From Mactromeris polynyma (Eukaryota; Mollusca; Bivalvia; Venerida; Mactridae), in NCBI GenBank assembly GCA_032209605.1, contig JASFXZ010000008.1:2914001-2978000 (forward strand): 64,000 nucleotides of DNA, given 5' to 3'. A program made the translations under genes and the position numbers. Shown piece after piece: positions 53,966-64,000 of the stretch (the stretch's first letter is position 1; each line of letters begins with the position of its first letter). The notes beneath the pieces are model-generated. The model was not told where the DNA came from, ran no database searches, and saw nothing but the letters and a program-made list of their open reading frames with translations.

Positions 53966-55467
53966 TGAAAAAGTGACAAACAGACTCAAGAATAGAAGTA
54001 ATATTTTACGTATTTGTGATAAAGCTGACTCAATATAGCATACACACATATCCTAGTTAACAAAATAAGACAAATCATTGTTTAACAGTTTTACCTAAAA
54101 ATAATTAATTTTACACATACTTTCATATGATCAGAACGTCACAACTGGCAATTAAATATTAATCAAACTACATCATGAACAAAAATACTTGGTACTTAAA
54201 ATGCAATGGTGACAATAATAAACACATTTTGTAAGAACACACCCATGTGACCATTACTGAAAACTGAAATTCTTAGAGAATTTAAAATGATACATTATTA
54301 AACAATAAAATTACAAATTCACACTTAAACTATTTCCACAATTCAGAAGAGCTTTCTGTGAAGTCCATCCACGCACTCCACAAATTTCTTTCTTCCATGG
54401 TATAAGTTGAACAAAATTAAATGCATTGAAGAGAATGTGTGTAACCTAATGAGAGTTAAGCAACAAAGGTTTTTTGAAAGTCATTGGTGATTTTATAACA
54501 TCACCACACCAACATTTTTTACATCACCACACCAACATGTTTTTGCAGTGTCATCAACGGAAAACACTATGGGTAGATGCACCAATCTCTTCCTAGCTAC
54601 CACAAAACCTCCAAGACTTTAAACGACCAGGCTGTTTTTGACACATCTTTATTATTATCACCTCGTGAGTTATACAATTGTCTGAAATATAAAACATAAA
54701 TTTACTTCTAACTTGAGAAGATACAAACAACATATTGAACAAATCACATTAAAACTAGCTGTCAAACCAAAGAGGAAACAATTTGGTAAAAATTAACGAC
54801 TTCTCTGTTAAAAATCACAACTGTAAGTAAACCTTGACAAAATCAAAAGCGGAATGCATAAAATTGCTCTACACATTAAATTATTGTCATCAGAATTAAT
54901 TCTCAATGTTAGGAAATAAAAGAATGACACCAGTAACCGTTTAGGAATGCTACGGGCGAAATGACTTGAGTACGAATCAACCATTCCTCACGTAAGTGCA
55001 GACTTAGAACACGTATTTTAAATGATTTTCTTAAAACAGGTACTGTACTTTAGCTCTTATTTACTCATGCAATCGTATGGAATTAATTACGATAAATGCC
55101 AGCAACCACAACACCCGATTCAACAGTGTTCAAGCTAGCATGAGTGATTCATTCGAAAAAATGGACGGTTACGCAGCGTTCTTATGTCGTTTTGGTCGGG
55201 GAAATAACAGTCTGAAATTCGCCGCTGCCACCAATGTTATATATTCGACAGTGTTCAAACAAGCATACAGTTACACTTACCTGCACCATTGGTAGGTTTT
55301 ATTTGTTCTGCGGAACCTTTTATTAGGTATGATCGTCAATTTTAGAACAGCATTCGGCGGGCAATTCTCCCGCTTCTCTCACCAAATGTAAACACGCCGG
55401 GTTTAAAAGTAAGTAATACCGGTCCCGACCAAATAGCGGACGGTACGCAGTTCTTTGACGTACGACA
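53966..55467. other. No gene supported
   Basis: A doubled CATCACCACACCAACAT at about 54,500-54,540 and a 72-codon frame at 55,077-55,295 without known motifs are the only notes. Confidence 0.4.
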
Positions 55468-57644
55468 TATATGGGTCATTCTACAGAAGTTGTGTATTTT
55501 GATTTGAATAAAAGATAGAAAAAATGTGCCTTAAATATCAAAACTTTTTATTTGAATAAACACATAACACATTTAATAAACATGATCAAGGTTTGTAGAC
55601 AAACAGATGTACTTGGGGAAAAAAATATGATGGTTGTTTAAGCATTACCTACATGAAAATGTCATTCCTGTTACCAATACTAAAAGCAACAAAATCAAAA
55701 GATACACAAAATAATATTGTTAGTTTTAATAAGTTTTGAAAAATGTATGGTAATTCTCTTTAGATCATATAAATAATTTTTGGGATTTTTTTTCTTTTTC
55801 TGAATGTATTCAAATTGTATTGCCATTTTGCTTAGATTTAAAAAATGAACATTCTTATTCAAATTTTCTTAAGAACAACATGGAGTTTTATGTAAAGTTT
55901 ATATATAATCGTGAAGAAAATATTGCCATGCATCTTTAAAGTAAGTCATGTAACATGAATATATCCTACTTTTCTCAAAAAAGTATAAAAATATGGTGGT
56001 AACAGGAATGACATCCAGTAACAGGAATGATGAGGTAACAGGAATGACATAATGAATGGTAACAGGAATTACTTATCACACTTAAAAACTGTGTTCTCTT
56101 GACACTGGTGCAAGTATTATAAATCAAGTTTTATATTATACAATAGAGATGTTGACCTAACTTTCTATTAGAATTTCATTCATGTTAGTACCAAAGAACT
56201 ATTACCGGTGTAATGTAATTCCTGTTACTTTTCTGTCATTCCTGTTACCATCAAATATTGACAACACTAAATCAATGATATCATTTTCCAAACTAAGTTT
56301 CTATAGTTTCTTTCTCTCTCTATTTGTACTGTAAACATGATGGTTTTAATTTAAAAACACTATTTTATCAAATGAAAAGAATGCATGTTAGTTTCCACGT
56401 AAATGTCGGATCTGTTACCGATGTAATGTAATTCCTGTTACTTTTCTGTCATTCCTGTTACCATCAAATATTGACAACACAGTTTATCAATGATATCATT
56501 TTCCAAACTAAGTTCCTATAGTTTCTTTCTCTCTCTATTTGTAAACATGATGGTTTTGATTTAAAAACACTATTTTATCAAATGAAAAGAATGCATGTTA
56601 GTTTCAAAGTAAATGTCAGATCTGTTACCGGGGTGTAATGTAATTCCTGTTACTTTTCTGTCATTCCTGTTACATTTCCCTTTCGACTTAACATAATAAG
56701 AGGGAAGGTTTGTTAATGTCTATTTTATAGCTAAGAATTGGTCCTATTTCCCAATCTAATGACTGTGGGCTATTTAAAACTAAATATTGTCGTCAATTAT
56801 GCTTCTTTTCTGGCAGTTTGTCTTTTAATTTGTCAATGCTGTTACCAACTAGGTAATTCCTGTTAATTTTTCATGGTAACAGGAATGAGAGTAACAGGAA
56901 TGACATGTTTACATATAAAATACAAAATTCAAGGTCACAGAGATGTGTTCCTTTAAAATTTGAACAACAATCTAATACAGAACACATATGCAGGTATAAC
57001 ATAAACCTTCACATCACTGAAGTAGTGTGCTACTAAACATTATTTGGCATAACAGTAATGACATTTGAAATGTCTTTTTTTCTCTACCATTTTCATTTTT
57101 TTTCAAATTTTCCCTCCAATGTGACTTTTGTCTTCAAATACTTTCTTGTCCAAAAAGAGGAAGTACCACTGCTGTCCTCTACTAAAAAAGGTTGTTTTGA
57201 GGGGGGAGAAACCTCTTACAAACTGTATTTAATTTGCAGTAACAGGAATGATGTGAAAGTGAGGGACAGTAGTATTGATCAATTTATCATCATTTTTTTA
57301 TTTAAAGTTTTAATTATAAATTTAACATCACCTTTATTTGAGTACTTGTCTTATAATGATATACTTACTTTAAAGACAAGTTATAAAGGTTTTGAGAAAA
57401 ACTGTTTTCATTTTAACAGTTTGGAATTGGGACAAGCCAAATTAGAGAGGGTTACTACATTGAAAGTGAAAAATTACAAAATTAATATTCAATTATGTAT
57501 ATTTTTAAAACTTTATTGTTACAGTAATAGAACACTTGTACAATTTCACTTGATTTTTTATGAATTAAGTCAGTTTGCCAGCTATTTAAATCATTTCTGT
57601 TATAGGGACAGAAAATACGCAACTTCTGTAGAATGACCCATATA
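55468..57644. mobile_element. 2.2-kb TIR element carrying GTAACAGGAATGAC words
   Basis: TIRs of 33 bp: TATATGGGTCATTCTACAGA... (55,468-55,500) and its inverse (57,612-57,644) with one mismatch; TA could be the target duplication. The interior holds many copies of GGTAACAGGAATGACA and its reverse (TGTCATTCCTGTTACC) at 55,661, 55,999-56,070, 56,218-56,250, 56,431-56,464, 56,640-56,672, 56,842-56,911 and 57,238. No transposase motif is seen; the 192-codon frame at 57,058-57,636 is Phe/Leu-rich, runs almost to the right TIR and is not recognised. Confidence 0.85.
56206..56674. repeat. Tandem repeat of about 213 bp, 2.2 copies
   Basis: Each unit begins near TGTAATGTAATTCCTGTTAC, runs through TTCTTTCTCTCTCTATTTGT and ends with AATGTCGGATCTGTTACC (or AATGTCAGATCTGTTACC). 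Inside the TIR element. Confidence 0.85.
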
Positions 57645-57649
57645 CGCGT

Positions 57650-59010
57650 TACGAGGATGAGATGTTATTCGGATCATTCTTGAGTATTAGATACAACAAC
57701 TGATTATTCGACGTAAAATTTTGCAACAAATAATAAATTTAATGTCTGAAAAAGTCTGCCAGTGTTTTTGAGAAATTATCATAAACGTCTGAATAGTTCA
57801 TATTTACACGGACCTATGTATATAAATCCACTTGAACCAACTTTAAACTCACTTATTTCCAAAAAGACTCGCTTAATACCCCTTGTTGTCCAAAAACCCA
57901 GAAAAAATAATTTTTGGTAAAAAAACACTTCAATTGGGAAGATTTAACGATTTTTATGAACATTGTTATTTTTTTATATTTCGAATACACAAGATCCTTA
58001 TCGGCATCCAAGTTCTGCGCGCGTGCAGCTTGGCATCTGATCAAGTGACAAATCCTGATGCAGCGATTACACAACCTGTTAATTAAAATCGGATGTGAAT
58101 GGAAGTATTTGGTGACAAGTATATTTGATTGTTTGATAGTTAAGAATCATTACATATTCATGTGGTAAAACTCGTTCTCATATATCAGAAATAAATTAAA
58201 GATACAGTAAAACTTTCAGTTTATTCTATATAATTTTGCGCAGTACTGCGTTATGCAGGCCAACATAACTTACTAAACAATCTCAGTTCAGCCGTCACAT
58301 TGACCCCGCGGGTAAACAACTACACCGTGTTTGAATTTGAGTCTTTTTTTAAATTTATTTATTTCACAGTAACTATTTGTGCATAATCGAGTCAACACGA
58401 AAATTGATCAATTTCAAAATGACAAGGTATGGAAAATAAACTTGCTCATTGTGTAGGAATGTTATTTGACACAAAGTTTGTGGATGTAATCGAAAATTAA
58501 GGCATTTAGAAACCATACATTTTCAGATAAAATTTGTTTTGACGAATGCAGATACAGTATGTATACGTTTGTTTCCAAACATATCATGACTATATTCGAA
58601 TATGGTGTCGGCCTGGTGAGCAAGTACTTCCGGGTCTTTGTACCCTAGGAAGTAGTTCATAGAAATGTTGAAGTCCCAGATTTAAGGCTGTCTAAGTAAA
58701 ATCAATATTCATCAGGTAATAGGTTATTTTTAATTATTGATTTATGGTTATTCTTGATTGTCAATACATTGTTGTTCAAAACTTGTCTAAACAGGTTTAT
58801 CAATATTTTTAAAGATAAAGTGATGCCCAACAATTATAAGCAGAACTTGTGTTCTATTATGGTTGATTGCAATTTATTTTTCTTAAAATTAAGTGATTTA
58901 TTCAAATGTACATGTATTGGTGAATTTTGCAGTTATGTACATCTATTATGTAATGCATTGAGCCATATAAGTAGTGTTGGAACCTTTCCACATGAAATGC
59001 AATTTTACCA
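57650..59010. other. No gene supported
   Basis: Contains a lone match (about 58,695-58,735, TCAATATTCATCAGGTAATA) to the start of repeat family X. The frame at 58,754-59,284 runs into the element end at 59,016 and is not a recognised protein. Confidence 0.4.
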
Positions 59011-59015
59011 GACAT

Positions 59016-61243
59016 TAGGCCACACCAAATTGATATATAGTTCGTCGGATTTACCGCTCCTTAAAAATGCAAGAGCAGAAAATAAAATAAAAATTTACCC
59101 GCTCGCACCTCCGTCAAAAATCAAATTTTATTATTTGATGTGCGCGAAATTCGGCGCTAATAAAGGCCATATTTCGCATTTAAGGGTACTCTCATTCATT
59201 CAATTACCTTTCGCTACAAATGCTACCGTTAGCTCAAGCGTTCGGGAGATCCCACGATTTCCGAAAATCGTCTGTCCATATTAAAAGCTATCAAAAGTAG
59301 TCGTTCTTGAATGTCGTTCGTAACATCTTTTCAATAGGCTTAAAACTTCAATAAACTGATCGCTATGCATTTCATACATGGTGACGTTAAAATATTACGG
59401 ACAGTAAACTAAACTGGCCCACAATTAACATCGTTGATATAATCTGACATTAAAATCACATTTGTACATCCTCGAAGACGACAACGATATTAAATATATT
59501 CCTAGCAACCGTAGTTAACACTCCCACAATGCATTATAAACATGGTTGTCTTGTTCCAACAAGGGAAGTAACTCTAATTAGAATTTTAGTGGTGTCTTAC
59601 CTCAGGCGTCTTTGCCGCGCGATTCCGTGCTCTCATCATTTGATGTTTCTTATCATTATTGGCCCCTACAGCGTGAGTGGATGGTTTTTTGTGTTTTATT
59701 ATGTATTGTTTAATATGTCTGCAAAGTTACAAATCGTACATTTGTCATATTACGTTGTATATGAAGATCTAGAATGCACATGTTGAATGCACATGTTCGT
59801 ACTCAACATTTTCGTCCATATTGTTTCGTACCAAATTATTAGTGTATACTATCCTATTGTAATGGTTAATTAGCTCATTCAATGTAACATTATGTTGCCT
59901 TCATATTAAGTTTTACAGCATTAGTAATATTTGCTAGTCGGAAAGATATGTTATTCATTGTCTAGTCAAATACAGCAAATTAACATAATTTCATAAGTAG
60001 GTTTTGAATAGTTGTTGTAGTTTTGTTTTGTTTCTATTGTAGCTTTTTACCATTTTACCTCAAATAAAAGCTAAAGAAGTTTGAGTTGGTTAACTTATCG
60101 CCATGTACGAGTCCCTCGTCCACAGGGCGTGACAATGGTAGTAGTAGTACCTGCAAGGATCGTAGACATTAAATGCATCAAAACTTAGGCTAAATAAACG
60201 TCGATAAAACCGCTACACAGACATTTAAAGGTTTTGGATACTTGTGCAACAAGAAATACTTGTGACAAGCTTGGAAAATCATACGAATACTGGACAATTC
60301 ATGCAGTCGCGAAAACAGATGACAATAGAAAATGTAAACAAATTCGGATAGAATAAAGCGAGCATGGAGCTGTATAATACGTGTTTGGTCAGTCTATAAT
60401 TCTGATCAACACATATGTGTACGATTCGATGCTTCGTTATAAACATCTTGATTGGAAACATACATTAATCTAGGATAGCATGGAAGAAAAGCCTCACAAC
60501 TAGAAATTATAAAACAAATTGGTAAGCCCCCTTACTCTGAGGCGTTACAATAATTATAACCATTATTTTGTCCAAAACAGAGGAAGTCAGATGAAACTGT
60601 TTGGAGATTTTTCAGACGAAATTCTGAAGTTGGCTGTTGAAGTTCAGCCAAGACTAAGGTGCTATTGAACATAATAATTTTAAACTTGAATGCCATTTAT
60701 AAGAAGACTTGCTATAGAGTCTTCATCTGATTAAGAATCGCCATGTCTGTTATTCGGTGTGTAGATATTAAATATTTAGTTTAAGGCAAGAAATACTCAA
60801 ATCAGTTTTCAAGGAAATGTAACTTGGCAAACATAGCAATCAGAAGTGTAGATCCACCAAGGCATTTTTAAGGAGAATGTATGACCCATTAACAGAAACT
60901 AGTTGTGCACCACATGGTAACATTCAAGTCGAAGTGGGTAGCTCACATACGCACAAGCTGCTTAATGTGAGCTTATGTGGTTGCCTGATGTCTAGTTTTA
61001 AGTTTGCAACCAGCATTGCTCAATGTTTTAGTATATGCTACTCTTTAAAAAGAATAGAATTGGAAAAAAGCGCCATCAGTAAAATTTTGAGAAATATAAG
61101 AAGAAAAAAATTGTGAAAAAAACCTCGCCGCCTCTGAAATTTTGAGAAGTAAAAAATAAAATAAAAATAAAAATTTCGCTCGCTCGCCCCATCTTTTTCT
61201 TCAAAAAATCCGAAGAACTACTGATCAATTTGGTGTGGCCTTA
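59016..61243. mobile_element. Inverted pair of TAAGGCCACACCAAATTGAT ends
   Basis: TAGGCCACACCAAATTGATA at 59,016 and CTGATCAATTTGGTGTGGCC at 61,221 face each other 2.2 kb apart. Similarity continues inward in part (AGTTCGTCGGATTT against AGTTCTTCGGATTTTTTGAA; AAATAAAATAAAAATTTACC against AAATTTTTATTTTTATTTTA). They may be the TIRs of one element or two separate insertions. The enclosed DNA has no recognised transposase. Confidence 0.5.
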
Positions 61244-61259
61244 TATGTATAATTACAGG

Positions 61260-63331
61260 ATGTCTAGGCCACCTGACTATAAGTGCATTTTATCAGAGAG
61301 ACTGTCTGAAGTGATGGATGACATCGGAGTGAATGAAAGACTTGTGATGAAAAGAAGAAGAGCATACATGTTGATGGAGAATATTCACACAATGACAAAC
61401 CTAATAACTATGAGCAATTCAAAGACATTTAACTTTGGCAGCCAAACAGAAGCTTCAACAACATTAGGACTACTATCAGACGTGGATTATTTGCTTACAG
61501 TGAACGATCTTAATGTTATACAAAGTATGACTGAGAGGAAACATGGTATTGATAATTTGATGATGATACAAAATGAGAACGTATCAACTGGTTACTGTAA
61601 TGTACAGTTGATCATGCCTGTAAATGCCATTTTAATCGAAAAACTGGGGCCTTTTGTCACTATTTGTGGAGGGAAATTATTACTGAAGAACACTTATTTT
61701 TCATTTGGGAATAATGCAATACCTTTAAATAAACGAAGGGGACCAGCTATTTCAGAACCACAAGAACGCGCAGCAGACCTCATTCTTAGTTTCTACTGTG
61801 AATCATCGCCACTTCAGGCTTCATCATGGTTAAAGAAACAGACAGAATGTACATTGCCATCAGAAGAAGTAAAGAAATTTTGTAGAAATGCTGGATGTGT
61901 TGTGGTACCAGTTGGCAGTAAAGTGTCGAATAGACCAGAATTAGAGTGGTGTCTACCTGCCTACAGGAGAGATATCGTATGTTCAGTTTGAATATCACTC
62001 AGCTAAGGTGTTATGTCTTAATGAAAATTGTTCTTAAAACTTACATAAAGCTACACATCGAAGATGTTCTGACAAGTCGCATGTGTAAAAATGTGTTATT
62101 CTTCTGTGTAGCTGACTCATCATATGAATGGCAGAGAGGAAGTCTACTATCTAACTTACATACATATTTGCTGAAGTTAAAGGGATGTGTAGAGCAAAGC
62201 AACTGTCCACATTTTATGATACCAGAAAATAACTTATTAGCAGGCAAAATGACAGATACAGAACGGGGTCAATTACTTGACATAATTAACAATCTAATGA
62301 CAAATGATGAACAGTTATTATTTTGGATACAGATTGATGATCTATGTAGAAGATTGGAGATAAAGTTAAACAGGATATCACACTGTCCAAACATTAACTC
62401 TGCAGCAGAAATAGAAGGTGATTTACTGTGTTATACAGGCTACACTCTGACTCGAATCTTAAACATAGTTCGGATTGCAATTGAAATGGCGCACCAATAT
62501 TGGCCTAAAACACTCTCTATTCTGAGTGAAACACTCTCTTTTCTGAGTAAAACATTCTCTATTCTGAGTGACTTTTATACACCATTAGTGAGCTCTACTT
62601 TGGGCTCAGTGGTGGCTTGCTTACATATTAAAACAAACACTGCTATTTCAGATGAAGCTTTCGCATATCTGGAAGCAGGGTTAGAATCTGATGCACTATC
62701 GGGTAGACTGAAACTTGCCTCTGTATTATATTGTACATGAGATGTTGAGAGGACAGATAATCTACTAAGAACCTTTCAGGAACCGTCTGACCTGTTTGCC
62801 GTTAGTGTTGTGTGTGATTGCTGTTATACTGTATCATTATGTAGGTCTGAATGTATGAAAGCCTCCAATAATCATAATGAAGAAGGAATTAAATTCCTTT
62901 TAGCTTTCTGTACTAGATTTCTAACATGTGAAATAAACTGTGTACCAAATGAACTTAAGTATGAAATATGGAGATCTTATACAAAAATGACATCGTTTGG
63001 GGATGATGATAAGTGGATGAAATTAATAGTTGTGGATTCTCTCCATTATCTTAACTTCTTACAATACAAGGTATACGGACAACTGCACAGAAGGGGAGAA
63101 CAACAACAAGCATTATGTGACCTTGAATTCAATATTAAATATAAGTATGATCTTGGTCACAAGGAGACAGCTCTTAATTTACTTGGACAATGTTTGGAAC
63201 AGGAAAACAATCAAAGGGAGGCGTTTGCATGTTCCATCTCCTCACTCAAACATCGTCTGAGACACAATACTGCCAGTGTATTGATGTGTATCCAACTGTT
63301 AAAACTTCGGAAGAAATATAATGTGCTATGA
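61260..63331 (+). pseudogene. Mab-21/cGAS-like receptor (cGLR) type gene, broken
   Basis: Start ATG at 61,260 (MSRPPDYKCILSERLSEVMD), straight after a TATAATTACAG acceptor. Residues 55-80 hold the nucleotidyltransferase core: NFGSQTEAS (GS at 60-61) and LLSDVDYLL (Asp 74 and 76). GYCNVQLI, LLLKNTYFSF, GCVVVPVGSKVSNRPELEW and, in the next frame, MFSLNITQLRCYVLMKIVLK with CPHFMIPENNLLAGK are typical of the Mab-21 C-terminal fold. A helical, TPR-like tail follows (ALCDLEFNIKYKYDLGHKET). Two lesions: the frame shifts by -1 at about 61,945-61,975, and an in-frame TGA at 62,738 splits the tail. In the family, active members sense nucleic acid and make cyclic dinucleotides that act on STING; many Mab-21 members are not enzymes. 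Whether this one was is unknown. Confidence 0.85.
62511..62573 (+). repeat. 21-bp triplication inside the cGLR-like gene
   Basis: CACTCTCTATTCTGAGTGAAA is followed by two diverged copies, encoding LSILSETLSFLSKTFSILSD in frame. It lies between the Mab-21 domain and the helical tail. Confidence 0.8.
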
Positions 63332-63654
63332 ATAGGTTTTGTTGCAGACTAGTCGCCAACTTGGTCACAAACTGCCCTGTAACTATCAAAATGTGTCACA
63401 GTTGAATTCTGATTAAATGGACCAAATGATTAAAAAGTGCTGAACCAGTATTTCATTTAAGATTGATGCCAAGTCGTTGGTTATCTCTTTTGTTTTGCAT
63501 TTTAAACCCCAAAATTCAAATGCTCTTCATAAGTCATCGTACATATGCATTGTACATAAGTGATCGTACATATGCATTGTGGCTAGCACAGTTGACTACA
63601 TAGTATGTCAACATAGCTGTTATAATAAGCTGAATAGTATGTGTGTATTTGGCC
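63332..63654. other. 3' flank, no feature
   Basis: AT-rich downstream sequence with a local doublet of CATCGTACATATGCATTGT-like words (63,535-63,580). Confidence 0.4.
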
Positions 63655-63856
63655 ATATGGAATTTTCAGATCATTGTCCCATTTATTTTGATATCAACTG
63701 TTGATATTTAGATGAATATAAAACAAGTAAAAGTAGTTAAAGGATTGTATGGGATAGTTCTAAAAAAGAAGATTTTTTACAGAAAGTTCAAAACTCTACA
63801 CACTCGTTTGAAAGTTTAAATTCTAAATTGTTGAGTGGCGAGTGCTCTGTTGATGA
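63655..63856 (+). pseudogene. LINE endonuclease-linker fragment
   Basis: GHMEFSDHCPIYFDI carries the terminal SDHCP motif of an APE-type LINE endonuclease. After a stop, VWDSSKKEDFLQKVQNSTHS follows, comparable with IQWDSSKIINFNLRLND of the full ORF2 in this window. Plus strand, dead. Confidence 0.6.
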
Positions 63857-63859
63857 ATG

Positions 63860-64000
63860 TATGACCCGCCGACGTGGTAAGACGTTACGTCAGGTCAATG
63901 CGGTAAAGAACACTTGCGTTGATTCGTCGGCGGGGATGGCATTCCACTCGTGAATTAAGGCAACAGTCAGATCATTGATATTGTTGATGACGTGGTGCAA
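63860..64000 (-). pseudogene. Possible Tc1/IS630-type transposase C-terminus
   Basis: The minus strand reads INDLTVALIHEWNAIPADES, then after a stop/frameshift LPRRR; the pattern L..AL..EW..IP ... RR is usual near the end of Tc1-like transposases. The window ends inside it. Tentative. Confidence 0.35.

Noticed and set aside
55077..55295. 72-codon frame (MELITINASNHN...)
   Set aside because: No motif, no splice context and no repeat copy; cannot be supported as a gene.
57058..57636. 192-codon frame as a transposase of the TIR element
   Set aside because: Phe/Leu/Asn-rich, no catalytic motif, incorporates a copy of the GTAACAGGAATGA word; likely chance in AT-rich DNA.
58754..59284. 176-codon frame on plus strand
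   Set aside because: It crosses the end of the TAAGGCCACACC element at 59,016 and shows no family pattern.

Overview
The window looks like nuclear DNA of an animal, most likely a bivalve or other mollusc. It is AT-rich, its broken genes contain spliceosomal introns, and most of it is layered mobile DNA (L1-type LINE, mariner, pogo, LTR element, tRNA-derived SINEs, many TIR/foldback elements, tandem-core repeats). The one non-transposon-like protein belongs to the Mab-21/cGAS-like receptor type that is greatly expanded in molluscs. The taxonomic call is inference from these signatures; nothing was searched. No intact host gene is seen: the recognisable genes are mobile-element genes or broken copies.

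Layout. 0-1.2 kb: LINE remnant and SINE tail. 1.6-2.1 kb: cluster of a short repeated word. 2.4-7.25 kb: five diverged copies, one inverted, of an interspersed repeat, two of which carry minisatellite cores (30-bp and 50-bp units). 7.5-9.2 kb: foldback DNA, a SINE and a repeat that also occurs near 45 kb. 9.2-11.1 kb: broken pogo/Tigger transposase. 13.785-17.590 kb: an LTR retrotransposon (minus strand) with apparently identical 742-bp LTRs, PBS, PPT and target duplication, but no pol; it carries a small C2H2 zinc-finger ORF. 17.9-24 kb: interspersed repeats, SINE-like tRNA modules and TIR elements.

25.4-43.9 kb, minus strand: the most interesting part. Exons of a Ulp1/SENP-like C48 peptidase (28.2 to 25.4 kb) lie downstream of a degenerate MULE-like transposase reading frame (43.9 to 41.9 kb); I infer these may be two ends of one composite gene. 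The exon with the catalytic Asp has been filled with 18 apparently perfect copies of a 53-bp piece of itself. Between the two ends sits a full-length LINE (31.2-36.08 kb) flanked by two apparently identical 2,593-bp direct repeats (28,444-31,036 and 36,079-38,671). In that LINE, ORF1 and ORF2 share one frame, separated by a single TAG, with no ATG anywhere in the endonuclease domain.

44-58 kb: more TIR elements and several clusters of short words, often in both orientations (CCATGG-centred at 46.7 kb, GGGGACGGAYGTTACA at 48-50.8 kb, ACCAGTGG-type hairpins at 53.3-53.6 kb, GTAACAGGAATGAC inside a 2.2-kb TIR element at 55.5-57.6 kb). 59-61.2 kb: another inverted-terminal pair whose right end abuts the start codon of a Mab-21/cGLR-like gene (61.26-63.33 kb) broken by one frameshift and one TGA. 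The window ends in LINE and Tc1-like fragments.
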